A stretch of 64,000 nt of DNA from Pseudomonas sp. LD120 (GCF_009861525.1 NZ_WVHL01000005.1:2666001-2730000); one strand, 5' to 3'; shown: positions 40,168 to 49,936, numbered from the stretch's first letter. The notes: a model not told the origin generated them from the sequence alone. Translations and numbers: made by a program.

Positions 40168-41364
40168 ATGGAACTGGTTTTTGAAATGCTTGATATCCCG
40201 CAGCGTCTGCCTGCCGGGGCCGGCAGTAAAACCTTCAGGCAGGCCGGAGGCACTATCGGTCGGAGTGAGGATTGCGATTGGGTGCTGCCCGATCGCAAGC
40301 GGCACCTGTCTAACCACCACGCGCGGATCAGTTATCGCGAGGGCGGGTTTTTCCTGACCGATACCAGCAGCAACGGCGTCATGCTCAAAGACACCGGTGC
40401 CCGCCTGCGCAAGGGCGAGGCGCTGCGTATCGAACATGGCAGTACCTTTGTGCTGGGCGGCTACGCCATCCGGGCGCGGCTGGTGCCAAGCGCCACCTTG
40501 ACGGCCGAAGTCGGTCGGGCGCTGCCGGCGGGCAGCATCATCCCGGATGACGCCTTTCTTGATCTTGATCCACTCAAGGCGTTGGAACAGCAGGAGCAGG
40601 GCGCTGTGACGGACGATCCGCTGGCGCTGCTGAACAGTTCGCCTCAGACGCCGCGACCGTTCGCCGACTATGCGCGGATCGACACCGAAAGCCTGGTGGT
40701 GCCCGAACTGGTGGCGCCGCCTGTAGCGGCGGCGCGGCTTGAGCCTGCGCCGGACCTCGGGCCCGGTGAGGTGTTCTGGGAGCAGTTCGGTAGCGCCTTG
40801 GGGGTCGATCTCAAGGGGCTGGAGCAGGATGAGCGGCAAGCCGTGGCGATCAAGGCCGCAGCGTTGCTCAAGCAAAGTGTCAGTAGCCTGCAGCAGAGCC
40901 TGCGTACCCGCAGTGAGCTGAAGAACGAACTGCGTCTGGCCCAGACCGTAACGCACCGCGGCGCTAACAACCCGTTGCGTTATGCCACGGATGCCGGCGA
41001 AGCACTGGGACGCTTGTTGCTGGATGACAAGCCTGGGCAGTTGCCCGCGTCTCAGGCCATCGCTCGGGCTTTTGGTGACTTGCAGGCGCATCAGGTGGCG
41101 CTGCTGGCCGCCAGCCGCGCCGCGGTGCGCAGCACCCTGGAGCACTTCTCGCCGCAGCTGTTGACCCTGCGTTTCGAGCGCGACGGCAAACGCCCTTGGC
41201 TGGCCACCTCGGGGCGTCGTTGGCGGGCCTACACCCGTTATCACCAGAGCCTGCGCCAGGACGATGACTGGAGCGAACGCCTGCTGGCCCGCGACTTTGC
41301 CCAGGCCTATGAAGAACAACACCGGCTGATTTCCACCCTTAACACTGAATCACATCAAGGATGA
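40168..41364 (+). CDS. fha: T6SS FHA-domain protein (Fha2/TagH-like)
   Basis: A 398-residue protein. The FHA domain (about 25-100) shows GGTIGRSEDCDWVLPDRKRHLSNHHARI and TSSNGVMLKD, with the phosphothreonine-binding Arg, Ser/His and Asn. A linker leads to the T6SS-specific C-terminal domain (about 215-395; ALLKQSVSSLQQSLRTRSELKNELRL, NNPLRYATDAGEAL). FHA proteins are phosphorylated by the Stk/PpkA kinase and dephosphorylated by the PP2C phosphatase encoded at the operon end. The ATG has AAGGAG upstream. Confidence 0.92.
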   Translation: MELVFEMLDIPQRLPAGAGSKTFRQAGGTIGRSEDCDWVLPDRKRHLSNHHARISYREGGFFLTDTSSNGVMLKDTGARLRKGEALRIEHGSTFVLGGYAIRARLVPSATLTAEVGRALPAGSIIPDDAFLDLDPLKALEQQEQGAVTDDPLALLNSSPQTPRPFADYARIDTESLVVPELVAPPVAAARLEPAPDLGPGEVFWEQFGSALGVDLKGLEQDERQAVAIKAAALLKQSVSSLQQSLRTRSELKNELRLAQTVTHRGANNPLRYATDAGEALGRLLLDDKPGQLPASQAIARAFGDLQAHQVALLAASRAAVRSTLEHFSPQLLTLRFERDGKRPWLATSGRRWRAYTRYHQSLRQDDDWSERLLARDFAQAYEEQHRLISTLNTESHQG

Positions 41365-41369
41365 TCCCT

Positions 41370-41870
41370 ATGTCTTGCTGCAAGGCTTTATCACTGCGCG
41401 CATCGGCGTGGCTGGTGCTGGCAATGCTGCTGTCCGGCTGCGCCTCACTGTCGCCTTACTCCACGCTGACCAAGCTCGACCTCAAACTCAGCGCCAGTGA
41501 CCAGTTGAATCCCGACCTCAATGGCCGGCCTTCACCCATCGTGGTGCGTCTGATGGAGCTCAAGCACCCGGTGGCCTTTGAACATGCCGATTTCTTCAGC
41601 CTCTATGAGCGGGCCAAGGAGTCGCTAGCACCTGACCTGGTGGCCAGCGAGGAGCTTGAGTTGCGCCCGGGACAAAGCGTCGATCTCAAGCTCAGCATCC
41701 GCAGCGACAGCCGTTATGTCGGGGTGCTGGCAGCCTATCGCGACCTGCCGGAAACGCGCTGGCGCTACGTGATCCCGGTCTCGGCGATGGAGGTCACCAG
41801 CAGCGAGCTGATCCTCGATCAGGCGGGCATCCGCGACCCTCTGCAACCCCTGGCTTGGGCGGGTGAGTGA
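41370..41870 (+). CDS. tssJ: Type VI outer-membrane lipoprotein TssJ
   Basis: About 166 residues. The signal peptide ends in lipobox LLSGC, then CASLSPYSTLTKLDLKLSASDQLNPDLNGRPSPIVVRL, the TssJ/SciN beta-sandwich. ATG 41370 is chosen with AAGGA nine bases upstream; ATG 41361 overlaps the fha stop (ATGA) and is an alternative. TssJ anchors TssM at the outer membrane. Confidence 0.92.
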   Translation: MSCCKALSLRASAWLVLAMLLSGCASLSPYSTLTKLDLKLSASDQLNPDLNGRPSPIVVRLMELKHPVAFEHADFFSLYERAKESLAPDLVASEELELRPGQSVDLKLSIRSDSRYVGVLAAYRDLPETRWRYVIPVSAMEVTSSELILDQAGIRDPLQPLAWAGE

Positions 41871-41872
41871 GC

Positions 41873-43204
41873 ATGAACGAACATAAAGTCATCTGGCAGG
41901 AAGGCATGCTGCTGCGACCGCAGCATTTTCAGCACAACGACCGTTACTTCGACCACCAACTCAAAACTCGCACCCAGTTGCTGGGCAGCTACACCTGGGG
42001 CTTTTTGGGCCTGGAGATCGACCTGCAGTACCTCAACATGGGCAAGTTGGTGATCAGCCAGGCCGAAGGCATTCTGCCCGATGGCAGCCTGTTCGCCCTG
42101 GGCGAGAGCAGCGAACCACTGGCCCTGGACGTGCCGGCCAACACCAGCAAGAGCTCAGTGTACCTGGCGCTGCCCCTGGTCACCGGCAACCACATCGAAG
42201 CGCGCCGCGCCGAGCAGTCCGACGTGCTGGCCCGCTACATTACCTATGAGGCGGAGATTTCCGACTCCAACGCCGACGACGACGCCCGCAGCCAGATCAG
42301 TTGTGGGCGGCCGGATTTTCGCTTGTTGTTGGGTGAGCAGCAGAGCGACCAGGCCTACGTGAAACTCAAGGTCTGCGAGATCCAGGGCAGCAACGCCGAA
42401 GGGGTGATCAGCCTTGATCCGGAGTTCTTTCCGACCTTTATCCAGACCCATGCGTCCAGCTACTTGCTGTCGTGCCTGAAAGAAGTGATCAGCATGCTCG
42501 CGCACCGCGGCGACACCATTGCCGAGCGCATCCGCTCCAACGGCAAGGTCGGCGGCGCCGAGGTCGGTGATTTCATGATGCTGCAACTGATCAACCGTAC
42601 CGAGGTGTTGCTGCGCCATTACCTGGAACTGGAACAGGTTCACCCCGAGGAGCTGTACCGCACCTTGCTGACCATGCTCGGCGACCTGTCGACCTTTTCC
42701 AGTGAGAGCAAGCGCCCACGCCTGGATACGCGCTATCAGCACAGCGACCAGGGTGCGAGCTTTCGCAGCCTGATGGACGCCATTCGCCAAGTGCTGTCGA
42801 TGGTTCTGGAGCAGCACGCCATCGAGCTGGTGTTGCAGGCCCGGCAGTACGGCATCCTGGTGGCGGCTCTCAACGACCATACGCTGCTGGAGTCGGCCTC
42901 GTTCGTGCTCGCCGCCAGCGCCAACTGTGAGGCCGAGGACCTGCGCCATCGCCTGCCGGCGCACCTCAAGGTCGGGCCGGTGGAGAACATCCGCCAACTG
43001 GTCAACCTGCACTTGCCGGGGATCCGCGTCAAACCCCTGTCCGTGGCGCCACGGCAGATCCCGTTCCACTCCAGCAAGACCTATTTCATTCTTGAATTCA
43101 CGGCCCAGGAACTGACCGAGCTGGAGCGTTCCGGAGGCTTTGCCTTCCACGTTTCCGGCGAGTTCTCCGAGCTTGATTTGAAATTCTGGGCCATCAGGAA
43201 CTGA
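41873..43204 (+). CDS. tssK: Type VI baseplate protein TssK
   Basis: A 443-residue protein with the TssK start pattern (KVIWQEGMLLRPQHFQHNDRYFDHQL) and conserved LHLPGIRVKPLSVAPRQIPFHSSKTYFIL near the end. It links the baseplate wedges to the TssJLM complex. ATG 41873 follows the tssJ stop by two bases; a GTG two codons earlier is possible. Confidence 0.95.
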   Translation: MNEHKVIWQEGMLLRPQHFQHNDRYFDHQLKTRTQLLGSYTWGFLGLEIDLQYLNMGKLVISQAEGILPDGSLFALGESSEPLALDVPANTSKSSVYLALPLVTGNHIEARRAEQSDVLARYITYEAEISDSNADDDARSQISCGRPDFRLLLGEQQSDQAYVKLKVCEIQGSNAEGVISLDPEFFPTFIQTHASSYLLSCLKEVISMLAHRGDTIAERIRSNGKVGGAEVGDFMMLQLINRTEVLLRHYLELEQVHPEELYRTLLTMLGDLSTFSSESKRPRLDTRYQHSDQGASFRSLMDAIRQVLSMVLEQHAIELVLQARQYGILVAALNDHTLLESASFVLAASANCEAEDLRHRLPAHLKVGPVENIRQLVNLHLPGIRVKPLSVAPRQIPFHSSKTYFILEFTAQELTELERSGGFAFHVSGEFSELDLKFWAIRN

Positions 43205-43209
43205 CCGCC

Positions 43210-44094
43210 ATGACCAAGGATCGTGAATACCAAGAAGATGACAAGACTGTCCTCCTCGATCGTCAGGAGCAGGGTTCAAGCCGCGCAGCGTTGACTGACT
43301 TTGCCGCGCCGCCACGTTTCGAACAGTTGGAAGAACGCATGATCTACGCCGCGCGCCTGCAGCCGGCACAAGCTTTCAACGTCAGCCTCAATGCACTGGT
43401 GGCGGCGGCGTCCGGGCTGCTCTCGGAGGTGGTGCGGCTCAAGCACAGCGCCACCCGTGAAGACATGCACGCCCTGAACCAGCAGTTGACCGCCGGGGTC
43501 AAGCGGTTCGAAACCCGGGCGCTGCAAAACGGTGCCGAAAGCGGCCAGGTCATGAGTGCCCGCTACGTGCTGTGCACGGTGGTGGATGAAGCCGTGGTGA
43601 GCACCACCTGGGGCAATGAGAGCGAGTGGTCGCAAATGAGCCTGCTGAGCAGCTTTCACAACGAAACCTTCGGCGGCGAAAAGGTCTTCCAACTGCTGGA
43701 GCAAATGACCCGCAACCCGGTGCGCCATCTGCCCATGCTCGAACTCATCTACCTGTGCCTGTCGCTGGGGTTCGAGGGCAAATACCGGGTCAAGGCCCGC
43801 GGCATGCTGGAGCTGGAAGGCATCCGCGACGCCTTGTATCGGCAGATCCGCCAACTGCGCGGCGATGTGCCCCGGGAGTTGTCGCCGCAGTGGCAGGGCT
43901 TGGGCAACCAGCGCCCGAGCCTGGTGCGGATCGTGCCCTGGTGGACAGTGGCGCTGTTCACCCTGGTGAGCCTGACGGTGATGTATTGCGGTTTTGCCTG
44001 GGTTCTGGGCGAGCAGCGCGAAACGGTGCTGCAACCTTATCGGCAGCTTGATTCGGCGGTGCCTGCACGTGCGCCGCAAGATGGGAAACTGTAA
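43210..44094 (+). CDS. tssL: Type VI membrane protein TssL (DotU-like)
   Basis: A 294-residue protein: cytoplasmic DotU domain (RMIYAARLQPAQAFNVSLNALVAAASGLL, ARYVLCTVVDEAVVSTTWG, ELIYLCLSLGFEGKYRV) and one C-terminal membrane helix at about 245-268. There is no OmpA-like peptidoglycan domain, so cell-wall anchoring must come from elsewhere. The stop overlaps tssM by one base (TAATG). Confidence 0.95.
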   Translation: MTKDREYQEDDKTVLLDRQEQGSSRAALTDFAAPPRFEQLEERMIYAARLQPAQAFNVSLNALVAAASGLLSEVVRLKHSATREDMHALNQQLTAGVKRFETRALQNGAESGQVMSARYVLCTVVDEAVVSTTWGNESEWSQMSLLSSFHNETFGGEKVFQLLEQMTRNPVRHLPMLELIYLCLSLGFEGKYRVKARGMLELEGIRDALYRQIRQLRGDVPRELSPQWQGLGNQRPSLVRIVPWWTVALFTLVSLTVMYCGFAWVLGEQRETVLQPYRQLDSAVPARAPQDGKL

Positions 44095-47000
44095 TGAAAA
44101 CTCTGTTGAAGAAAGTCGGCACCTTCCTTGCCAAAACCTGGGTCTGGAGCCTGATCCTGGTGCTGTTGACGGCGTTACTGGTGTGGTTCGTCGGGCCCTT
44201 GCTGGCAGTGGACGACTACCGCTTCTGGGCCAGCGCCACTTCGCGGCTGCTGACCCTCAGTGTCCTGTGCCTGATCTGGGGCTTGAGCATGGTCTTCGTC
44301 AGTTGGCGTGCCGGGACGCGTAAACGCGCCTTGCAAGACAGTGAGGAAGGTCAGGAGAGCCTGCAGCGCGAACAGCGTATCGATGACGAGCAAAAAGAGT
44401 TGCGCAGCCGTTTCAAGGAGGCGGTGCGCACCCTGAAGACGTCAAGCCTGTATCGCGGCCGCAGCGAGCGCTGGCGTCATGACTTGCCCTGGTACCTGTT
44501 GATCGGCCCCAAGGGCAGCGGCAAGACCAGCCTGCTGGATTTTTCCGGTCTGGAGTTTCCCCTCAATCGCATCGACCGCAAGCTGACCCGTGACACCCAG
44601 GGCAGCGCTCATTGCGATTGGTACTTTGCCGAACATGGCGTGCTGATCGACACCGCCGGGCGTTACCTGACCCAGCCCGATCCGGAGGTCGACAGCCATG
44701 CCTGGAGCACCTTGCTCGACCTGTTGCGCAGCCGCCGGCGCAATCGCCCGCTCAATGGCGTGGTGGTGACCCTGCCAGTGGAAATGCTGCAAGGCGGTGG
44801 CGAACAGGCGCTGGAAGTCCTCGCCCGCAAGCTGCGAAGCCGCTTGCAGGAGGTGCAGCAGAAATTGCGCGTGGACCTGCCGGTGTACCTGGTGCTGAGC
44901 AAGGCCGACCAGTTGCTCGGCTTTGACGAGTTCTTCGATCAACTGAGCCGCGAGGAAAGCGACCAGGTATTCGGCGCCAGCTTTCGCAAGGAGCAGGACG
45001 GTACCGACGTGGCTGTGCTGCGCGACGAGTTCGAAGACCTGTTGCGGCGCCTCAACAGTCAAATGATCATACGCATGCACCAGGAGCGCGACACCCAGCG
45101 CCGCGGGCGAATTCTGGATTTTCCCCACCAGTTGGGGCTGATCGGCGAGCGTCTGTGCCTGTTTGTCGACATGGCTTTCACCGGCAACCGCTACCAGCGG
45201 GCCAGCCAGCTACGGGGCTTTTACCTCACCAGCGCGCCGTATTTGCAGCAGCAACTGGACCCCGACACCGCCGCCATCGGCGCCAAGCTGGGCCTGGAGA
45301 GCGGCGTGCTGCCGACTTTGCACAGCGGTCGTGCGCGTTTCATTCATCACCTGTTGAGTCAGGTGATCTTCCCTGAAGCCGATCTGGCGGGCCTGAAAAA
45401 GGGCGAGCGACGGCGCATCCATTGGGGCCAGCGGGCGCTGTATCTAGGGGCGCTGGGGTCACTTGGCCTGTTCGGGGTGGTGTGGGCCACGGGTTTTTCA
45501 GCCAACCACGGGCGCTTGGAGCAATTGCGCGAGCTGGCCCAGCAATGGAGCCAGCAACGGGCCTCCCTGAGTGCTCAGCGCGATGCCACGGCGGCGCTCA
45601 AGGTCCTCGACCTGAGCTACCAGGCCACCCAGGTCTTCCCACCCAAGGGCGAGGTGGCGTTGCATGAGCGTGGCGGACTGTATCAAGGCGAGGCCAGTAA
45701 TCCGTTGCTGCGGGCAGCCTATGAGCAGGAGCTACAAGCACAACTGCTGCCTCGCGTGGCGCAGATGCTTGAAGGGCAGATTCGCGGCAACCTGAAAAAC
45801 CGCGAGCGCCTGCTCAACAGCCTGCGCGCCTACCTCATGCTCAATATGACAGAGCGTCGTGACCCCAACTGGCTGCAGGACTGGGTCGCGGCCGGCTGGT
45901 CCGGGCGCTATGCCGGCAACAGCACGGTGCAAAACGGCTTGAACACGCACTTCCAACGTTTGTTGCACCAGCCCTTCAGCTACCCGCTCAACGATCCTCT
46001 GGTGGCTCAAGCCCGTCAGGTACTGCGCAGTGAATCCTTGGCTGACGTGATCTATCGGGTGCTGCGCGAGCAGGCCCGCAGCCTGCCAGATTACCGTCTG
46101 AGCCAGCACTTGGGGCCACAGGGCAACTTGCTGACTGGGGCCGACTACCTGATTCCGGGCTTCTACACCCAGCAGGGCTATCAACAGTATTTCTCGGTCC
46201 AGGGCGCCAGCCTGGTGAGCGAGATTCTTCAGGACAACTGGGTGCTGGGGGAGGGCAGCGACATCAGCGGCATGGACCTGCGTCAGTTGATGGTCAAGCT
46301 GGAGCAACTGTACTTTCGTGACTACGCCAACCATTGGGGCGAGGCAGTCGGTCGGGTGGCCCTGCAGCCTTTCAACGATGCCGGCGAAGGGGCGGAGCAG
46401 ATGGCCGGCCTGACCTCGGCCAACTCGCCGATCCTGCAACTGTTGGTGGAGGTGCGAGAGAACACCCGCTTCCCGGTACTGGCCGAGCCGACCGACGAGT
46501 TGGCCGACGTGGCCGATAAGGTGGTGGGTGGTGGCGCGTTGGGCAAGGTCGCCGTCGCGGCGGCCGGCAAAGCCCAGGGCGCGCTGCAAAAAAGGCTCCC
46601 GGACACTGCGCGCAAGTCCCTGCAAAGGCGCTTCGAGCCGCTGCACCGCCTGCTCGATGACAACAACGGCCCCACCGCGGATCTCGCCCCCGCCCTGCAG
46701 GCGCTGAACGAGCTGCAACCGCAACTGGCGTTCCTGGCCCGCTCCGGCAACCCCGAGCAGGCGGCCTTTGAGATGGCCAAGACCCGTATGAGCGGCCAGC
46801 GCGATGCCCTCAGCACCCTGCGTATCAGCTCCGGTCGCCTGCCACGTCCGGTCAGTGCCTGGTTCAACCTGCTGGCCGAGGATGCGTGGCGCCTGGTGCT
46901 CAACGACGCCTACCAGTACCTCAACCGGCGGTATCAGGGAGAGCTGTACGGTTTCTACGGCAAGGCCATCAGTAAGCGTTATCCGTTCGACGCCCACAGC

Positions 47001-47618
47001 AGCAGCGATGTGGCCATCAGCGACTTCCGTGAGTTCTTCAAGGCTCAGGGCCTGGCCGAGCGTTTCTTCGACACCTACCTGCGGCCCTTCGTCAGTGGCG
47101 ATCCGGGCAACTACCGGCTGCGCAGCATCGACGGTTACAGCCTGCCTATCTCGCGGGTGTACTTGGAGCAAATGGCCGCGGCGCAGGTCATCCGCCAGAG
47201 CTTCTTCGCCGAAAACCCGGGCGAGCCTCAGGTGCAGTTTCGTCTGGAGCCCTACACCCTGGACCCTAGCGTCAGTCGCGCCGAGTTCCGCTTCGGCAAC
47301 CAGATGATCGAGTACCGTCATGGTCCGATCGTGCCCATGGCCTTCAAATGGCCCACCGACGCGGAAGATGGACGTACCAGCCTGGTCCTGGACAAGCTCG
47401 CCGGACGCCCCATCGGCATCGAGAAAAATACCGGCCCCTGGTCGCTGTTCCGTCTGTTCGACCTCATGCAGAGCGAGTACCTGACCGGGCGTGACGTGAT
47501 GGTGCTCAAGGCCGACTTGGGTGGACTGCGGGCCAACTACCTGCTGCAGAGCCAGCGCAGCCCCAACCCGTTCGACATGAGCGTGTTACGCAGCTTCCGC
47601 TTACCGGTGCGGCTCTGA
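44094..47618 (+). CDS. tssM: Type VI membrane protein TssM (IcmF-like)
   Basis: An 1174-residue protein: two N-terminal membrane helices (about 16-36 and 46-66), a cytoplasmic GTPase-like domain with Walker A GPKGSGKT (residues 138-145), DTAGRYLTQPD, a third helix near 445-465 (ALYLGALGSLGLFGVVWATGF) and a long periplasmic part ending in the TssJ-binding beta-domain (FRLEPYTLDPSVSRAEFRFGNQMIEY). It forms the trans-envelope complex with TssJ and TssL. The Walker motif is intact. Confidence 0.95.
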   Translation: MKTLLKKVGTFLAKTWVWSLILVLLTALLVWFVGPLLAVDDYRFWASATSRLLTLSVLCLIWGLSMVFVSWRAGTRKRALQDSEEGQESLQREQRIDDEQKELRSRFKEAVRTLKTSSLYRGRSERWRHDLPWYLLIGPKGSGKTSLLDFSGLEFPLNRIDRKLTRDTQGSAHCDWYFAEHGVLIDTAGRYLTQPDPEVDSHAWSTLLDLLRSRRRNRPLNGVVVTLPVEMLQGGGEQALEVLARKLRSRLQEVQQKLRVDLPVYLVLSKADQLLGFDEFFDQLSREESDQVFGASFRKEQDGTDVAVLRDEFEDLLRRLNSQMIIRMHQERDTQRRGRILDFPHQLGLIGERLCLFVDMAFTGNRYQRASQLRGFYLTSAPYLQQQLDPDTAAIGAKLGLESGVLPTLHSGRARFIHHLLSQVIFPEADLAGLKKGERRRIHWGQRALYLGALGSLGLFGVVWATGFSANHGRLEQLRELAQQWSQQRASLSAQRDATAALKVLDLSYQATQVFPPKGEVALHERGGLYQGEASNPLLRAAYEQELQAQLLPRVAQMLEGQIRGNLKNRERLLNSLRAYLMLNMTERRDPNWLQDWVAAGWSGRYAGNSTVQNGLNTHFQRLLHQPFSYPLNDPLVAQARQVLRSESLADVIYRVLREQARSLPDYRLSQHLGPQGNLLTGADYLIPGFYTQQGYQQYFSVQGASLVSEILQDNWVLGEGSDISGMDLRQLMVKLEQLYFRDYANHWGEAVGRVALQPFNDAGEGAEQMAGLTSANSPILQLLVEVRENTRFPVLAEPTDELADVADKVVGGGALGKVAVAAAGKAQGALQKRLPDTARKSLQRRFEPLHRLLDDNNGPTADLAPALQALNELQPQLAFLARSGNPEQAAFEMAKTRMSGQRDALSTLRISSGRLPRPVSAWFNLLAEDAWRLVLNDAYQYLNRRYQGELYGFYGKAISKRYPFDAHSSSDVAISDFREFFKAQGLAERFFDTYLRPFVSGDPGNYRLRSIDGYSLPISRVYLEQMAAAQVIRQSFFAENPGEPQVQFRLEPYTLDPSVSRAEFRFGNQMIEYRHGPIVPMAFKWPTDAEDGRTSLVLDKLAGRPIGIEKNTGPWSLFRLFDLMQSEYLTGRDVMVLKADLGGLRANYLLQSQRSPNPFDMSVLRSFRLPVRL

Positions 47619-48346
47619 TGAGCGTTAGCGGCGTATGGCGCAGCGCGGCTCGGACCGATCCGGGCAAGGTCCGGGCGCGCAACGAAGACGCCTTTCTCGA
47701 CTGCCCGGAGCGCGGCCTGTGGGTGGTGGCCGATGGCATGGGCGGGCATCAGGGCGGTGACATCGCCAGCCAGTTGATCGTTGCCAGCCTTGCCGACCTG
47801 CCCGCCAGCGGCAGCTTCGAGGCCCGGCTCGACAGCGTGCGCCAGTGCCTGCACTGGCTCAACCGGCGCCTGGGCGAGGAACTGACGATCACTGCTGGTC
47901 GTCGCGACAGCATCATGGGCAGCACCGTGGTCGCGCTGTTATTGCAGGACGACCGCGCGGCGTGTGTCTGGGCCGGCGACAGCCGCTGTTACCTGTGGCG
48001 GGAGCAGCGCTTGTATCAGCTGTCCCGGGACCACTCGCTGATGCAGAAACTCATCGACGAACAGCAGATGAGTATCGAGCAGGCGCGTTTGCACCCCGGC
48101 GCCAATGCCCTGACTCGGGCCGTGGGCGCGGGCGCGGGCCTGAGCCTGGAGGTGCTGGAACTGCAGGTCTATCCCGGGGATGTGTTCCTCCTGTGCAGCG
48201 ATGGCCTGTACCAGGAGTTGACGCGCAATGCCCTGGGGCACGCCTTAAGCCTGGCGGCGCCCCATGTGGCCTTGCAGCGGCTGTTTGACGACGCGTTGTG
48301 CGGCGCGGCGCGGGACAACCTGACTGCCGTGGTGGTGCGCCAATGA
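47618..48346 (+). CDS. stp1: PP2C-type protein phosphatase (Stp1/PppA)
   Basis: A 242-residue PP2C phosphatase: RARNEDAFLD, VVADGMGGHQGGDIAS (metal-binding Asp-Gly), GSTVVALLLQ, WAGDSRCYLWR, LTRAVGAG and CSDGLYQELT, all standard motifs. It reverses FHA-protein phosphorylation and thus counteracts the kinase encoded next. It overlaps tssM by one base and the kinase by four. Confidence 0.94.
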   Translation: MSVSGVWRSAARTDPGKVRARNEDAFLDCPERGLWVVADGMGGHQGGDIASQLIVASLADLPASGSFEARLDSVRQCLHWLNRRLGEELTITAGRRDSIMGSTVVALLLQDDRAACVWAGDSRCYLWREQRLYQLSRDHSLMQKLIDEQQMSIEQARLHPGANALTRAVGAGAGLSLEVLELQVYPGDVFLLCSDGLYQELTRNALGHALSLAAPHVALQRLFDDALCGAARDNLTAVVVRQ

Positions 48347-49413
48347 ACGTGCCGTTTCCCCAGAGGCAGGCGCCATCGCCCACTCACGGCGAACTGACCC
48401 GGGTCGTGGCGGCAGCACCGACCCAGGCGCGACCGATCAAGGCACGCAAGCTCAAAGCTAAAGGGCGCGGTAAGGCCCGAGGCAAGGCGCGGAGCCGCCC
48501 CGGCAGCCCGTCGCTCAAGCCCCTGGCGTCGCTCGGCGGATCGCCTCAGGTGCTCGCCGGGCGCTATCGCCTGGAGCGTCTGCTGGGCGCTGGCGGCATG
48601 GGCGTGGTGTTTCGGGCGCGGGACCTGCTGCATGAGCAGTTCGGCGACCCCGAGCCCTACGTAGCGCTAAAACTCATCAATCAGGAATTCTCCGAATCGC
48701 CCGACGCCAGCGCCTTGCTCTACAGCGAATTCGCCCTGACCCGACGCTTGCGTCATCCCAACATCGTGCGCCTTTACAGCTTTGAGGTAGACACCGAGCA
48801 CGCCTGCGCTTTTATCAGCATGGAACTGATGCGTGGCTCGACCCTGGACCAGATGCTTTGCCAGTGGCCCTTGGGCTTGCCTTGGGAGCAGTCCCGCGAG
48901 CTGATCCTGGGGTTGCTCCAGGCCCTGGCTTATTGCCATGGCCGTGGCGTGCTGCATGGCGACCTAAAACCCAGCAACGTCATGCTCGACGATGACGGGC
49001 TGCGCCTGTTCGACTTCGGCCTGAGCCGTGCGATTCAGGGCCTGCTGCCCGGCCTGCCACGGCTCAACCGCCAGCGCTTCGATGCCTGGACCCCAGGCTA
49101 CGCTGCCCCGGAACTGCTGGAAGGCGCCGCGCTGTCGGCCGCCGCCGATCTGTTCGCCGTGGCCTGTGTGATCCACGAACTGGTCAGCGGCAAACACCCC
49201 TATTGCCGCCTGCCCTCGATCCAGGCCCGTGAGCAACAACTGGACCTGCAACTGCAACGCCCCCGGCACCTGCCCGAGCACTGCTGGTCGGCCTTGCGCA
49301 CCGCCTTGGCGTTCAATCCCGCGGAGCGGGCCATCAGCGTCGAGGAACTGCACCACGCTGTCGCCACTGAAGGAGGCTGGCTGCGCGGCTGGCTCCAAAG
49401 GCGCGAACGATGA
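48343..49413 (+). CDS. stk1: Ser/Thr protein kinase (Stk1/PpkA) of the T6SS
   Basis: A 356-residue kinase. A basic, low-complexity N-terminal tail (KARKLKAKGRGKARGKARSR, about 25-55) precedes the kinase domain: glycine loop LLGAGGMGVVF, VALKLI lysine, catalytic loop HGDLKPSN (His205-Gly-Asp207, with Gly where most kinases have Arg) and DFG at Asp224. There is no C-terminal membrane segment, unlike PpkA of HSI-I, which fits Stk1 of HSI-II. A longer frame to 48298 lies inside the phosphatase gene. Confidence 0.92.
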   Translation: MNVPFPQRQAPSPTHGELTRVVAAAPTQARPIKARKLKAKGRGKARGKARSRPGSPSLKPLASLGGSPQVLAGRYRLERLLGAGGMGVVFRARDLLHEQFGDPEPYVALKLINQEFSESPDASALLYSEFALTRRLRHPNIVRLYSFEVDTEHACAFISMELMRGSTLDQMLCQWPLGLPWEQSRELILGLLQALAYCHGRGVLHGDLKPSNVMLDDDGLRLFDFGLSRAIQGLLPGLPRLNRQRFDAWTPGYAAPELLEGAALSAAADLFAVACVIHELVSGKHPYCRLPSIQAREQQLDLQLQRPRHLPEHCWSALRTALAFNPAERAISVEELHHAVATEGGWLRGWLQRRER

Positions 49414-49434
49414 GCACCGAACAGGGAGCAGTAC

Positions 49435-49638
49435 ATGTTCAAGCCGGCCCATGACCTCCACTTCAGCCTGAGCATTGAAAACTTCACCCATGATCTACAG
49501 ATGCTGGCCTTCAAGGGCCAGGAAGGCCTCGGCCAGCCGTCAAGCGCTGGAAGCCGCACAAGCGGCGCAGGACAAGGAGGACGCCAGCTTTTCCAGTCGA
49601 AAGGGTGGCAGCTGTGCGTGGGGGGGAAACCGGAGTAA
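49435..49638 (+). pseudogene. vgrG N-terminal remnant
   Basis: The first about 35 residues (MFKPAHDLHFSLSIENFTHD, then LQMLAFKGQEGLGQP) match the conserved VgrG N-terminus (MFxPAN..HFSLxIE....LQVLxF.G.E.ISQP). After that the frame runs into unrelated sequence (SSAGSRTSGAGQGG) and stops at residue 67, where a VgrG would have about 650 or more residues. A vgrG gene therefore once followed the kinase gene and has been lost by deletion. GGAGCAG precedes the ATG. Confidence 0.75.
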
Positions 49639-49936
49639 ACGGAACCCGGCAGACCCGAAGGTCTCCCGCGCACAGCCGCCATAGCACGAGAATGCCAGGC
49701 ACAAAAAAAGCGCCGGCATTCGTGATAGGTGGCGCTGCTGCGCCGTTTAGTTCATCAGGTTTCCAGGCCCGGCCGCTGATGGCGCAGGGGCGGTGAAGGG
49801 TGGCGGGCAGGATGATCCGCTGCAACGGCGCTGGGGCGCTATTGTATGACGCCTTGTGCGTGCAGGCTTTTACCGCCGTAGCGGGTGATGGTTTTTAAAC
49901 CAATTGCCATCGAACAGTGCGCTGGCACTCAAGGGC
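49639..49936. other. Intergenic stretch after the vgrG remnant
   Basis: No gene is supported. It contains GACC-TTCG-GGTC type pairing near 49653 (GACCCGAAGGTC) and the minus-strand terminator at 49703-49736. The right half (to 49936) has no recognisable signal. Confidence 0.4.
49703..49736 (-). terminator. Rho-independent terminator of the FAD-oxidase gene
   Basis: On the minus strand, AGCGCC (16-base loop) GGCGCT is followed by a run of seven T. It lies 200 nt after the oxidase stop. Confidence 0.6.

Noticed and set aside
45732..47321. Minus-strand frame of 529 codons opposite tssM
   Set aside because: Shadow frame; the tssM reading is unambiguous.
49475..49684. Alternative frame after the vgrG remnant as a separate small gene
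   Set aside because: No ribosome site or family features; it overlaps the remnant and runs into non-coding repeats.
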